A stretch of 38,820 nt of DNA from Spirochaetota bacterium (GCA_016934735.1 JAFGSG010000028.1:1-38820), one strand, 5' to 3'; shown: positions 26,068-33,923, numbered from the stretch's first letter. Translations and numbers: made by a program. The notes: generated by a model not told the origin, from the letters alone.

Positions 26068-26235
26068 ATGACTAATGTAAACAAAATAATAAAAACCGTT
26101 TTTTATGATTTGGTTTTTAATACTGAGGCCGTTTTTGAAGGCATTCCATCGCCTGATCTGGTCGACAAGAAGGTACAAAGCAGAAGCATTTACCGCTCAC
26201 TGCTTTGTACTATGATATTTATACTAGTAAATTAA
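26068..26235 (+). CDS. Short ORF of 55 codons, doubtful
   Basis: An open frame from ATG 26068 (an in-frame ATG also at 26056) to TAA 26233-26235, overlapping the end of the minus-strand gene at 26219. The peptide is unknown and ends in a hydrophobic stretch. No proper Shine-Dalgarno is present, and the frame runs through the perfect inverted repeat at 26173-26210. It could be a gene remnant or chance. Confidence 0.2.
   Translation: MTNVNKIIKTVFYDLVFNTEAVFEGIPSPDLVDKKVQSRSIYRSLLCTMIFILVN
26173..26210. repeat. Perfect 11-bp inverted repeat
   Basis: GTACAAAGCAG (26173-26183) and CTGCTTTGTAC (26200-26210) are exact complements around a 16-base loop. It lies 8 bases past the stop of the small minus-strand gene and may help end its transcript or protect its 3' end, although no T-run follows on either strand. 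Confidence 0.5.
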
Positions 26236-26467
26236 GATTTTTTCCTTTTTCGGTTTCAGGTGTCTTGCCCGGGCTTTCAGAACCTATCAGCATGAAAAGA
26301 AAATCCTGAATTTCTTCGAGATCCATCGTTACATCATTATAGTCAAATTTTATTTCGGTGTTGGCGTTAAGAGTTAAAACCTGAGTGTCGGTTTCTGTTG
26401 CACCGGCGTTTATATTTGTTTTTGTTGCCGGTAAATAATTTGTATTTAATGTGACATCCATTTTCAA
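26219..26467 (-). CDS. Small unknown protein
   Basis: An 82-residue protein I do not recognise. It is polar and soluble, with no signal peptide, TM or Cys. The first half is rich in Thr and Asn (beta-prone); the second half has an acidic helix ('DLEEIQDFLFMLIG') and a charged tail. A very good Shine-Dalgarno (AAGGAGG, ending 8 bases before ATG 26467 on the minus strand) makes it a credible gene despite its size. It lies 131 bases downstream of the TPR gene on the same strand and may be expressed alone. No function can be proposed. Confidence 0.6.
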   Translation of the reverse strand: MKMDVTLNTNYLPATKTNINAGATETDTQVLTLNANTEIKFDYNDVTMDLEEIQDFLFMLIGSESPGKTPETEKGKNLNLLV

Positions 26468-26598
26468 TACCTCCTTCCCTGGACAGTACTTACGATTATA
26501 GTTTCGTCATAAATTTAATAATGAATTATAATTTTTTTATATTATAAATAAAATTTTTAGTGTTTTATAAATAGGTATTGATTGGTTTTTTAGTGAAA

Positions 26599-27309
26599 TC
26601 ACTCATTTGAGTCGGGATTAATTTTTAATAGACGGTTTATATGATCTTTTATTTCTTTTGAGTCAGGGACTTTTTCAAGAGCTTTTTTCAGGTATCTTTT
26701 CGCTATGTCTATCTGTCCTCTTTTCATCTGTATGCAGCCCATTGTGTCTAGATAGGCAGGATTTTCCGGATTATACTTAAGTGCGTTTCTTGCGTGGCTC
26801 AGAGCTTCGTCTAAGTCGCTGTCTGTCTCGGAGATAATGTACGCGATTGAATTATAGGCGTTCGAATTATTTTTATCAATATCAATTATAAATTTATATG
26901 TATTGAGAGCTTCAGCATAATTATTTTCCTTTTCAAAAATATATCCCCGCATATTAAGGAGGACAGTATCGTCTTTTGATATATTCAATCCGTCATCTAT
27001 ATGCTTTTTTGCCTGGTCATAATCATTTGCCATGATTAAAGAGTAAGAAAGCATTTTAATTACAGTCAGCACATCTACAAAAGTTAGCGGAAGACCGCGT
27101 ACTTTTTTCAAATAGGTAATTGCGGAATTATATAGTTTTTTTCTGCAATAGCATATCCCGAGATTGTATAGAATTTCCGGATTGTCTTTATCGAGAGCTT
27201 CTGCAGCGCTCAGCCTTTCAAGAGCGCTGTCATAATCTTTTGCGGAGATTTTTTTAAGAGCAGAATTTAAAAATGTTTTTATTCTTTCATTGAGGTCTGT
27301 CTTTGACAT
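26599..27309 (-). CDS. Cytoplasmic TPR-repeat protein
   Basis: A 236-residue protein built almost wholly of TPR units (about six), with no signal peptide. Typical units are 'DSALERLSAAEALDKDNPEI', 'YAEALNTYKFIIDIDKNNSN' and 'LDEALSHARNALKYNPENPA', each ending with the N-P-x-(I/A) turn. Such proteins are scaffolds for protein interaction. It is the last gene of an aroC-surE-TPR operon, starting 9 bases after the surE stop. The partner is unknown. The domain call is firm; the role is not. Confidence 0.82.
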   Translation of the reverse strand: MSKTDLNERIKTFLNSALKKISAKDYDSALERLSAAEALDKDNPEILYNLGICYCRKKLYNSAITYLKKVRGLPLTFVDVLTVIKMLSYSLIMANDYDQAKKHIDDGLNISKDDTVLLNMRGYIFEKENNYAEALNTYKFIIDIDKNNSNAYNSIAYIISETDSDLDEALSHARNALKYNPENPAYLDTMGCIQMKRGQIDIAKRYLKKALEKVPDSKEIKDHINRLLKINPDSNE

Positions 27310-27318
27310 TTGTTTGTC

Positions 27319-28062
27319 TCATATATTGTTATTAATATTTTTTATTAATTCATAATCAGTGCAGTCCAGAGTTAGAGGCGTAATTGTGATATATCCCTTT
27401 TCCAGTTCCGATATATCGGAACCGTTGTCATTCGTTATGTTCATAAGATTGCCGAAATTGTACTGAAGTTTGATTTCATTATTCTCATTGTTTATCACTT
27501 TATAATTATCATTATAAATTCTTTTTCCTAGATTCGGGTATTTTATCCCTAGAATTCTGCTGCCGGGCAGATCAGGATAATTTATGTTTAAAAATATGCA
27601 TCTGTCGCCAAAAGTCAAAAAAAGATTATCAATGTAATTAAGCATGAATACCGAAGCATCCTGAAAATACTCTGATTCCCCGTTGCAGTTAATTGAGACG
27701 GCGATCCCTGGGATGCCCATAATACATGCAACCCTTGCTCCGCCAAGCGTACCGGAAAAATAAATGTCGTCTCCCAGATTAGGCCCGTGATTTATTCCTG
27801 AGATAACAAGATCGACTTTTGGGATTATATCGCCTCTTATTCCTATATTTACGCAGTCTGCAGGGAAACCTGCCAGTGCATATATGTTTTCAGAAATATT
27901 CTTTATATGGAAATTAGTTTTAAATGTCATTGCATTTGATGTTCCGCTTTTTTCCTGATCCGGAGCGATAATAAATACATTATGTTCTTTTGAAAGAACA
28001 TTGAACAATGTATTCAATCCTTTTGCGTAAACTCCGTCATCGTTTGTAAGTAATATATTCAT
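27319..28062 (-). CDS. surE: 5'-nucleotidase / survival protein SurE
   Basis: A 247-residue SurE phosphatase that dephosphorylates nucleoside 5' and 3' monophosphates in the cytoplasm. The active-site motifs are clear: N-terminal TNDDG (D8, D9), the PDQEKSG(T)SN loop with the conserved Ser, and 'VDLVISGINHGPNLGDD' with the metal-binding Asn and the substrate loop. The C-terminal swapped-dimer region is present. ATG 28062 gives the usual SurE start; a GTG at 28068 adds two residues. It lies about 10 bases after the aroC-like stop and 9 before the TPR gene, one operon. AT-rich codon use contrasts with the GC-rich aroC upstream. Confidence 0.93.
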   Translation of the reverse strand: MNILLTNDDGVYAKGLNTLFNVLSKEHNVFIIAPDQEKSGTSNAMTFKTNFHIKNISENIYALAGFPADCVNIGIRGDIIPKVDLVISGINHGPNLGDDIYFSGTLGGARVACIMGIPGIAVSINCNGESEYFQDASVFMLNYIDNLFLTFGDRCIFLNINYPDLPGSRILGIKYPNLGKRIYNDNYKVINNENNEIKLQYNFGNLMNITNDNGSDISELEKGYITITPLTLDCTDYELIKNINNNI

Positions 28063-28072
28063 GGGCACTAAA

Positions 28073-29395
28073 TTATTTTTTTCTCAGGTTCTGATAAGCA
28101 GTGTGCATCATAAGCTGATCAAGCAGGATTATTGCTGTAAAGGCTTCGGCTACAGGCCATATACGCGATACAATGGTCGGGTCTCTGCGCGTAACGGCGC
28201 TCAGTTCAGCATTTGTAAGCGACACCTTGTCGATCGTTTTCTGTGCGCGCGCGATTGTCGGCGTTGGTTTGACGGTTAGGCGTACTATTATATCCTGGCC
28301 GGTCGCCAGGCCTCCTGTAATGCCTCCGCTGTTGTTGCTTTTAAAAATTACGCGGCCGTTTTCAATGCGTATCTCGTCGTTGCATCCGCTGCCTGTCATA
28401 TCCTTTACTTTTGAGCCTGCTCCGATCTCTATTGCTTTTACGGCGCCTATGCTCATCATGCGTCCGAGTTCGCCGTCGAGCTTGCTGAATACGGGTTCAC
28501 CCATGCCGGCAGGGACTCCGGCAGCTACGACCTCTACAACGCCTCCGCTTGAATCGCCCTCATCACGGATGCTCAGTATTTTTTCGTGCATTGCCTTTGC
28601 AGTCTCAATATCAGGGCAGTTGAGCACGTGATGTATGCCTCTCTCCGCAAGCGCGTCCGTTTCTTTCTGCGTCAGGGGCGGACGCTTGATATCGGGAATG
28701 ATTTTTTCTATTTGGGCAAGGACAGCCATTTTTTCAAAAAAGCGCATACCGGGTTTAATTCTTTCTTCCCTGTACACCATATTGTAGACAGGATCTGTAT
28801 CCCTGCGGAATTCTTTAAAGCCGTTTACTGTCTGCCGGGCTTTTTTAAAGTCCATATCTTTCATAGCGATCCCTGCAGCTTCCTTTACATATGCGAATAC
28901 TTCAATGCCGCAGTCTTTCAGCACGCGCTTTGCGACTGCTCCTGCTGCGACTATGGTCGAAGTGTATCTTCCGCTGAATATTCCCGCGCCAATGGAGTCA
29001 TCCCACGATCCGTACTTCTGATATGAAGCGTATGATGCATGTCCCGGACGGGGGGTGCGGTTTGTGCTTCTGTACTGTTCAATGTGTTCAAAATGCCTGT
29101 CCATGTTCGGTATAAGAATAACAAGCGGTGTGCCGTTAGTGTATCCTTCATTATTAAATCCTTCCATTGTATCTGCGGCATTAACTCCGCTGTAGATCAC
29201 CGGTATATCCGGTTCGCGGCGCGGCGACGACAGTTCTCCCTGTCCGGGCTTGCGCTGAAGGAGATCAGCATAGATTTCCTGTTCTTTGAAATAATATCCG
29301 GCAGGTACTCCCTGAATATGAGTACATAGTCCTTCCTGATAAGATCCGCCGGCTACTGCTACCTGGAACAGATTTCCATAAGCACAACCTAACAT
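28073..29395 (-). CDS. aroC: Divergent chorismate synthase-like protein
   Basis: A 440-residue member of the chorismate synthase family (EPSP to chorismate, reduced FMN needed). ATG 29395 is chosen for its AAGGAG Shine-Dalgarno; ATG 29422 lies further up. Much of the fold is clear: 'QRKPGQGE', 'TPRPGHASY', 'VAAGAVAKR', 'GDSSGGVVEVVAAGVPAG', 'NNSGGITGG' and 'KPTPTIA'. However, the N-terminal GESHG with the first catalytic His reads GGSYQEG, the FMN-site RSSARET reads IFSGRYT, and GRHDPC reads TRRDPT. The second catalytic His (RPGHA) is kept. It is also longer than the usual 360-400 residues and far more GC-rich than its neighbours. It may be a paralogue with another activity. It heads the aroC-surE-TPR operon. 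Confidence 0.8.
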   Translation of the reverse strand: MLGCAYGNLFQVAVAGGSYQEGLCTHIQGVPAGYYFKEQEIYADLLQRKPGQGELSSPRREPDIPVIYSGVNAADTMEGFNNEGYTNGTPLVILIPNMDRHFEHIEQYRSTNRTPRPGHASYASYQKYGSWDDSIGAGIFSGRYTSTIVAAGAVAKRVLKDCGIEVFAYVKEAAGIAMKDMDFKKARQTVNGFKEFRRDTDPVYNMVYREERIKPGMRFFEKMAVLAQIEKIIPDIKRPPLTQKETDALAERGIHHVLNCPDIETAKAMHEKILSIRDEGDSSGGVVEVVAAGVPAGMGEPVFSKLDGELGRMMSIGAVKAIEIGAGSKVKDMTGSGCNDEIRIENGRVIFKSNNSGGITGGLATGQDIIVRLTVKPTPTIARAQKTIDKVSLTNAELSAVTRRDPTIVSRIWPVAEAFTAIILLDQLMMHTAYQNLRKK

Positions 29396-29557
29396 GTTTT
29401 TCTCCTTTGCTATAAATGACAATTACTCAAAAATCAGGCGCGCATTCCGGGATTAGGCAGTATTTTTTGAGCAGTTGCTTCCAATGAAAAACTATAGAAG
29501 TAAGGAATATTAATTTTTTCAAGTATAAATTAGAAATTGCGTTAAAATAAAATTCCC

Positions 29558-29830
29558 CTCGGCAAGTCCCCGGTGCTTCCGGCAAGGCGCAAAAAGGCTT
29601 CCTGCCTTTGCCTTGTAGTAAAGCATCCGGGCATGTCGCAACGGCTTCCGTCTTCAGTACAGACGGGATAATATGTTTCGAGACGTTATCGATTTGCTAT
29701 GCAAATCATTAGGCTTACATACTCGATGTAAACGTCAAGGTATTATGCCTTGAAATTAAGAATAGTATGGAAATCCGGCTGCAGTCATGCATGACTGTTT
29801 TCCGGCCTGATGGATTTGTCTGCTGATTTT
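29558..29830. other. Array of perfect hairpins upstream of aroC
   Basis: Six separate hairpins lie in 250 bases. Hairpin 1 pairs 29570-29578 with 29621-29630 (one bulge) and encloses CAAGGC/GCCTTG (29583-29588, 29610-29615) and AAAGGC/GCCTTT (29593-29598, 29604-29609). The others are CCGTCT/AGACGG (29648-29653, 29661-29666), GATTTGC/GCAAATC (29691-29707), TTACAT/ATGTAA (29715-29731), TCAAGG/CCTTGA (29735-29753) and the 16-bp palindrome CAGTCATGCATGACTG (29782-29797), itself inside AAATCC/GGATTT. It is GC-rich against its flanks. It may be a structured RNA, the aroC leader or a dispersed repeat. Confidence 0.55.
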
Positions 29831-29879
29831 TTCCGGAGTTCCCGATCCGGATAACACTGTGCCCTTGCCTTCTCTCTGT

Positions 29880-29983
29880 TAATTAGGATAAACAGTTCGT
29901 CCATTAAACCAAATAGGATGCTTATTAAAACAAGGAGTCTGATTATTAAATGAAAATGGCTGATCGTTAAAACAGGTTTGGCA
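29880..29983. repeat. Degenerate 21-bp tandem repeat, 4-5 units
   Basis: Units of 20-21 bp start near 29881, 29901, 29921, 29942 and 29963, each with TTAAA(A)C or TTAAATG near its start. On the minus strand a TTG-started frame of 64 codons (29879-30073) reads it as a heptad with Phe-Asn every seven residues. No convincing start or Shine-Dalgarno supports that frame as a gene. Confidence 0.5.
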
Positions 29984-30108
29984 ATAAAAATATGCTATGA
30001 AATTTTTTCTTGATGAATAGGCATTTATCAAGTAGAATTTAAATAAATTTTCTATAATTATAATGCATTTCAATTTATCGAATATTAAACAAAATTTTGA
30101 GATAACCT

Positions 30109-31992
30109 GTGTTGAATAAAATGCGGAATATAATAAAAAAATATATAATGACTAAAGTCCCAAAACTATTCCAGAAAAAATCTATCGCAACATTTGTGAT
30201 CGCATCCTTTATAACAGTAACAGCATTCCTGGTGGCTGTATTCGGCATAATTATTTATAAAGTGGATAAAGACCGTCAATGGAAAAATCTTCAAACAGAA
30301 TTATCAGTTACTGCCGATCAGCTTAATCTCATCCTTCCTTTACCGGTATGGAACATGGATTTTTACCAGGTAGACAACATCATTGAAAGCACAATGAGCA
30401 ATCAGAATATTTTCGGAATTATAGTCAGGATTGAAGATGCTTCCCGAATACGCGCAAGAGGTCCAAAGTGGGAAATTGTGATTACGGAAAAGGAATTCCC
30501 TGCTGTAGGGCTGTTGTCTGAACAGAGAGAGATAAAATATTCAGGCCGTACTATCGGTATTTTTAAAGTGTTCGCAAGCACCAGGTTATTTAAGCAAAAT
30601 TTGAAAAAAATATTTATTATGACAATATTTTTTATTCCGGTATTTGTCGTAATTATGATATTCAGCCTTTATTCTTTGCTTTATAAAGCGATTCTGAAAC
30701 CGGTTTTAAATATTGAGCAATATGCTCATTTCGTGAGTTCGGGTGAAGAAAAAGGTTTAAAGATCAAAGGAAGTTATTTTCAGGGAGAACTTTATTCTTT
30801 AAAATCCTCGATTGAGAAAATGGTGAGCGCACACGAGCAGCGTTTTGTTAACCTGCAGCATGAAATGAAGCTCCGCATTGAAAGCGAACAGCGCTTCAGT
30901 ACAATATTCAATTCGGTCAACGATGCTATTTTAATCCAGGATTTACAAAATGGTGATATTCTTGATGTTAATCACAGGATGTGTATGATGTACGGATATA
31001 CCCGTGAAGAGGCCCTTTGTTTAAAGATCGGGGATCTGGGTTCCGGCGACCGTCCTTACAGCCAGGCTGATGCATATGTATGGTGTGAGAAAGCGGTAAA
31101 GGAAGGGCCGCAGAGCTTTGAATGGATGGCAAAGGATAAGTATGGGCATCTGTTCTGGGCAGAGGTGAACATGGAACGTACGGTCATCGGAGAACTTGAT
31201 TGTCTTCTGGTAACGGTACGCGACATTACAGGCCGTAAGCAGGCCGAACTGGAAATTAAAAAACTGAATGAAGAGCTTGAAAAGAGAGTCGTGGAGCGTA
31301 CAAAACAGCTTGAAAGCACAAATAAGGAATTGGAGTCATTTTCCTATTCGGTTTCGCACGATCTGCGCGCACCCCTGCGTGCTATAGACGGATTCAGTAA
31401 TATTCTGATACAGGAATATTCAAATATGCTTGATGAGGAAGGAAAGCGCATCTGCGGAGTAATAAGTTCCGAAACAAAAAGGATGAGCCAGTTAATAGAT
31501 GATTTGCTGGCATTTTCACGTCTCGGCAGATCTGCAATGAGAGTCTCAAAGATAAACATGAATGAGCTTGTTAAGTCAGTATTAGCGGAATTTACTGCTG
31601 TGTATGACATGTCGGAGGTGGAACTTCATATAGATGACCTGCCTGAAGCAAAGGGCGATTATAATTTAATTCGCCAGGTATGGACAAACTTGGTTTCCAA
31701 TGCATTTAAATTTTCTGCAAAAAAGGAACGTCCGGTAGTGGAAATCAGGGGTAATATTGAAGATAACAATATTATATACTCGATAAAGGATAACGGGGCA
31801 GGATTTGACATGCAGTTCTCAGAAAAACTATTTAATGTTTTTCAGCGTCTTCACAGCGCAAAAGAGTTTGATGGCACCGGGGTGGGCCTTGCGATCGTAA
31901 AGAGAATTATTCACAGACATGGTGGGGATTTATGCGCTGAAGCTGAGCCGGGCAAAGGCGCTGAATTTATATTTTCCCTGCCGAACATTTAA
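30109..31992 (+). CDS. Membrane sensor histidine kinase with PAS domain
   Basis: A 627-residue sensor kinase. TM1 (about 28-50) and TM2 (about 167-193) enclose a periplasmic sensor region of about 115 residues. A linker follows, then a PAS domain (about 260-380, 'DAILIQDLQNGDILDVNHRM' and the PAC end 'VTVRDITGRKQAE'), a coiled coil, HisKA with the phospho-acceptor in SVSHDLRAPL (about H416), and HATPase with N box 'NLVSNAFKFS', G1 'DNGAGFD' and G2 'GTGVGLAI'. This order recalls phytochrome-like and bacteriophytochrome-type kinases. No response regulator lies nearby, so it is an orphan. GTG 30109 and ATG 30121 are both possible starts; neither has a strong Shine-Dalgarno. Confidence 0.88.
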   Translation: MLNKMRNIIKKYIMTKVPKLFQKKSIATFVIASFITVTAFLVAVFGIIIYKVDKDRQWKNLQTELSVTADQLNLILPLPVWNMDFYQVDNIIESTMSNQNIFGIIVRIEDASRIRARGPKWEIVITEKEFPAVGLLSEQREIKYSGRTIGIFKVFASTRLFKQNLKKIFIMTIFFIPVFVVIMIFSLYSLLYKAILKPVLNIEQYAHFVSSGEEKGLKIKGSYFQGELYSLKSSIEKMVSAHEQRFVNLQHEMKLRIESEQRFSTIFNSVNDAILIQDLQNGDILDVNHRMCMMYGYTREEALCLKIGDLGSGDRPYSQADAYVWCEKAVKEGPQSFEWMAKDKYGHLFWAEVNMERTVIGELDCLLVTVRDITGRKQAELEIKKLNEELEKRVVERTKQLESTNKELESFSYSVSHDLRAPLRAIDGFSNILIQEYSNMLDEEGKRICGVISSETKRMSQLIDDLLAFSRLGRSAMRVSKINMNELVKSVLAEFTAVYDMSEVELHIDDLPEAKGDYNLIRQVWTNLVSNAFKFSAKKERPVVEIRGNIEDNNIIYSIKDNGAGFDMQFSEKLFNVFQRLHSAKEFDGTGVGLAIVKRIIHRHGGDLCAEAEPGKGAEFIFSLPNI

Positions 31993-32147
31993 ACAAATCT
32001 CAAAATTATGAGTTCACATGAATAGCTGGTAATATATTTCAATCTATAACGTGAATCAGTTAATCTTGAGATAACTAGTTACTTGTAAATAAGCAAATGA
32101 CTGCTAATAACGATAAGAATTATTCAATGCACAGTTAAAGATGCTTT

Positions 32148-32942
32148 TTATTTAATAAACAATTCTTCAGGCACGTTTTTTGATCCCCAGTATCTCTGGA
32201 TTATTATTTTGTACCTTCCGTCTGCCTTTATTTTATATAGTCCATTATTTAACTTTTTAGCTATATAAGCAGATTCTTTATTTGCACTTTTGTATACAAG
32301 CCCGCTGGATGCTATATACCAGGGTTTTTTTATAATTTTAAAATTATTTACTTCATTTTCATAGAATCTATTAATTATATTAAATGCTTTAATCTCACTT
32401 TCGTTAATAAAGTCGGTACGGCCTGCAATCAGCATTTTAAAACCTGTAATGCTATCATCATAAAAAGCAAGTTTAACCCCTAGTTCTTCTATTTCTTTTG
32501 CAGTTGGCCATCCCCTTGGTGCCATAACGGTCATTCCTTTTAGCTCCTCAAATTTTTTGAAAATGTGTTTGCGTTTTTGATTGGGTGTGTAATAGAAATA
32601 AAAAGTTCTTATCATGACGATAGGAATATGTCCGAATTCTTCAATATTTTTGTTATATAATCTTGCAAACATATCTGTACCGCCGAACGTAAACGGTACT
32701 TTATCGGACATAAACATATTTTGAGCACGCGCAAAAGGGACCCATAAATAATTTATTTTGATCCCGCTTTCTTGCATTATTTCATTAAATATATCAATGA
32801 ATAATCCGTTCCCAAGCCCGGGAATTTTTTCTTCAGATGCGAGCATAGGAAATTCAGTAATTACTGCTTTTATTTCCTTTGCTTCTGTATTCGCTGTGTG
32901 TAATAATAGACAGACTGAGAACAATAAAAATAGCTTTTTCAT
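32148..32942 (-). CDS. Periplasmic solute-binding protein, SBP_bac_3 type
   Basis: A 264-residue exported protein with signal peptide 1-21 (ending NTEAKE). The fold is that of extracellular solute-binding proteins family 3: an N-terminal strand 'IKAVITEFPML', 'GNGLFIDIFNEIMQESGIKI', a hinge near 120-135, and the C-terminal 'SGLVYKSANKE' lobe. The final helices end with '..RYKIIIQRYWG'. Members bind amino acids or serve as ligand sensors. No ABC permease or ATPase is adjacent, so it may feed a sensor or act alone. The convergent neighbour is the histidine kinase, which makes a ligand-presenting role possible but unproven. A good Shine-Dalgarno AGAGGT precedes ATG 32942. Confidence 0.78.
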   Translation of the reverse strand: MKKLFLLFSVCLLLHTANTEAKEIKAVITEFPMLASEEKIPGLGNGLFIDIFNEIMQESGIKINYLWVPFARAQNMFMSDKVPFTFGGTDMFARLYNKNIEEFGHIPIVMIRTFYFYYTPNQKRKHIFKKFEELKGMTVMAPRGWPTAKEIEELGVKLAFYDDSITGFKMLIAGRTDFINESEIKAFNIINRFYENEVNNFKIIKKPWYIASSGLVYKSANKESAYIAKKLNNGLYKIKADGRYKIIIQRYWGSKNVPEELFIK

Positions 32943-33304
32943 GTCTATACCTCTTATAATTGTAATAAAATTAGTTTTGTCCGCTTATAATATTATAACT
33001 GGTTATGCCATTCTCTTCATTTTCAATTAGTAATATTAATTTTACAATTACCTGACATAAAAGTAAATATATTAATTGATGCGAATAATATTCATAAAAA
33101 AAGATGTTTATGGCGCTAATTTTTTTCTCTTAGAAATAATCAGTTGAAATGCTTTATGTGTACACACAATTCTTCCTGATTCGAACGGTCTGCAACAATA
33201 ACCGGAAAAAATTATTGTAAGAAAAACATAATATTATTTTCTCCTTGATTTTAAAGTGATTATTGCATAACAATTGAGTGCATTAGGGTAATGTTTCTTT
33301 GGTG
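32943..33304. other. Gene-free intergenic stretch
   Basis: No gene is evident. It lies between two divergently transcribed genes and should hold their promoters. One hairpin, ACAATAA...TTATTGT (about 33189-33216), and AT-rich sequence are all I can point to. Confidence 0.4.
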
Positions 33305-33424
33305 CCTGAATTCAGGGGGAGGATTTTAAATGAATATCAGTTTTTTTGATATATGAATGAAAATAAAAAATTATTTAAAATGAGTTGTATAAATCGGAAT
33401 TTATCTATTCAGGAGAAATTTTAA
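33305..33424 (+). promoter_or_regulatory. queF leader with palindrome and two mini-ORFs
   Basis: The palindrome CCTGAATTCAGG (33305-33316) abuts a strong Shine-Dalgarno (GGGGGAGG). An 8-codon ORF (33330-33356) follows; its TGA overlaps the ATG of a 23-codon ORF (33353-33424) by ATGA, and that ORF's TAA overlaps the queF ATG (TAATG). The chain would couple translation of queF to both mini-ORFs. It may be chance in AT-rich DNA; the strong Shine-Dalgarno is the best evidence. Confidence 0.4.
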
Positions 33425-33810
33425 TGACAGATTATTCAAATGCTTCGGCTGCTGAACTGCAAAAGCCGGAGAACTTTAAGTTTGACTTTATACCGGTTAA
33501 AAAACATAATTTAATGATTGAATGGGCATACCCGGAATTCCAGAGCATATGCCCGGTATCCGGCAGGCATGACCAGGGCACGCTTACCTTGAGGTACAGG
33601 CCGCGCGAAAAACTGCTCGAGAGCAAGTCAATGCGTGAATACCTGAGCATGTGGCGCAATCTGCATAACTGGCAGGAGCAGATCACTGAGGAGATCGCGG
33701 ATGCCGTTTACAAAGTGCTGGAGCCGGCAGCGCTTGAAGTAAAGATCGAATGGGCGCCGAGAGGCGGAATTTTTGCGCGTACAATTTCCAAAAAAGGCGG
33801 GGAGATTTAA
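33424..33810 (+). CDS. queF: QueF-like 7-cyano-7-deazaguanine reductase
   Basis: A 128-residue protein of the short (unimodular) QueF family, which reduces preQ0 to preQ1 with NADPH on the way to queuosine in tRNA. The catalytic Cys lies in SICPVSG (C43), the catalytic Asp in GRHD (D50; the usual text is GQPD), and the NADPH motif ESKS is at residues 66-69. The later F-R-N-H-G-x-F-H-E block reads W-R-N-L-H-N-W-Q-E: the Glu (E85) is kept but His is replaced by Gln. It is GC-rich relative to neighbours (32 of 60 in one line). An AGGAGA Shine-Dalgarno precedes ATG 33424. No other queuosine genes are nearby. Confidence 0.83.
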   Translation: MTDYSNASAAELQKPENFKFDFIPVKKHNLMIEWAYPEFQSICPVSGRHDQGTLTLRYRPREKLLESKSMREYLSMWRNLHNWQEQITEEIADAVYKVLEPAALEVKIEWAPRGGIFARTISKKGGEI

Positions 33811-33824
33811 TATTCCTTCAGAAA

Positions 33825-33860
33825 ATGCCGGGGTAATGAACGTATGGAATAAACCGGCAT
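33825..33860. repeat. Inverted repeat adjoining the 52-bp block
   Basis: ATGCCGG (33825-33831) pairs exactly with CCGGCAT (33854-33860) and ends on the base before the 52-bp repeat. Copy A sits in the same way after a different hairpin. Confidence 0.5.
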
Positions 33861-33912
33861 AAACGTATCAGTGTATTATAATGATATGCGCACTCAAACG
33901 TGAATCGCTCTA
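33861..33912 (+). repeat. 52-bp dispersed repeat, copy B
   Basis: It is identical to 14956-15007 at 48 of 52 positions, same orientation. It lies between the queF stop and the bidirectional terminator, 50 bases after queF. Confidence 0.75.
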
Positions 33913-33923
33913 TATGAACAATA

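Noticed and set aside
28173..29329. Long plus-strand frames over aroC
   Set aside because: Shadows caused by the high GC content of aroC; the minus frame has clear chorismate synthase motifs.
29879..30073. 64-codon minus-strand ORF over the tandem repeat
   Set aside because: It starts with TTG, has no Shine-Dalgarno and its pattern is explained by the 21-bp repeat. I keep only the repeat.
33180..33216. Possible preQ1 riboswitch before queF (CGGT...AACCG followed by an A-rich tail)
   Set aside because: The stem is only four pairs, the L1 and P2 features of preQ1-I are not clear, and it lies over 200 bases before queF.
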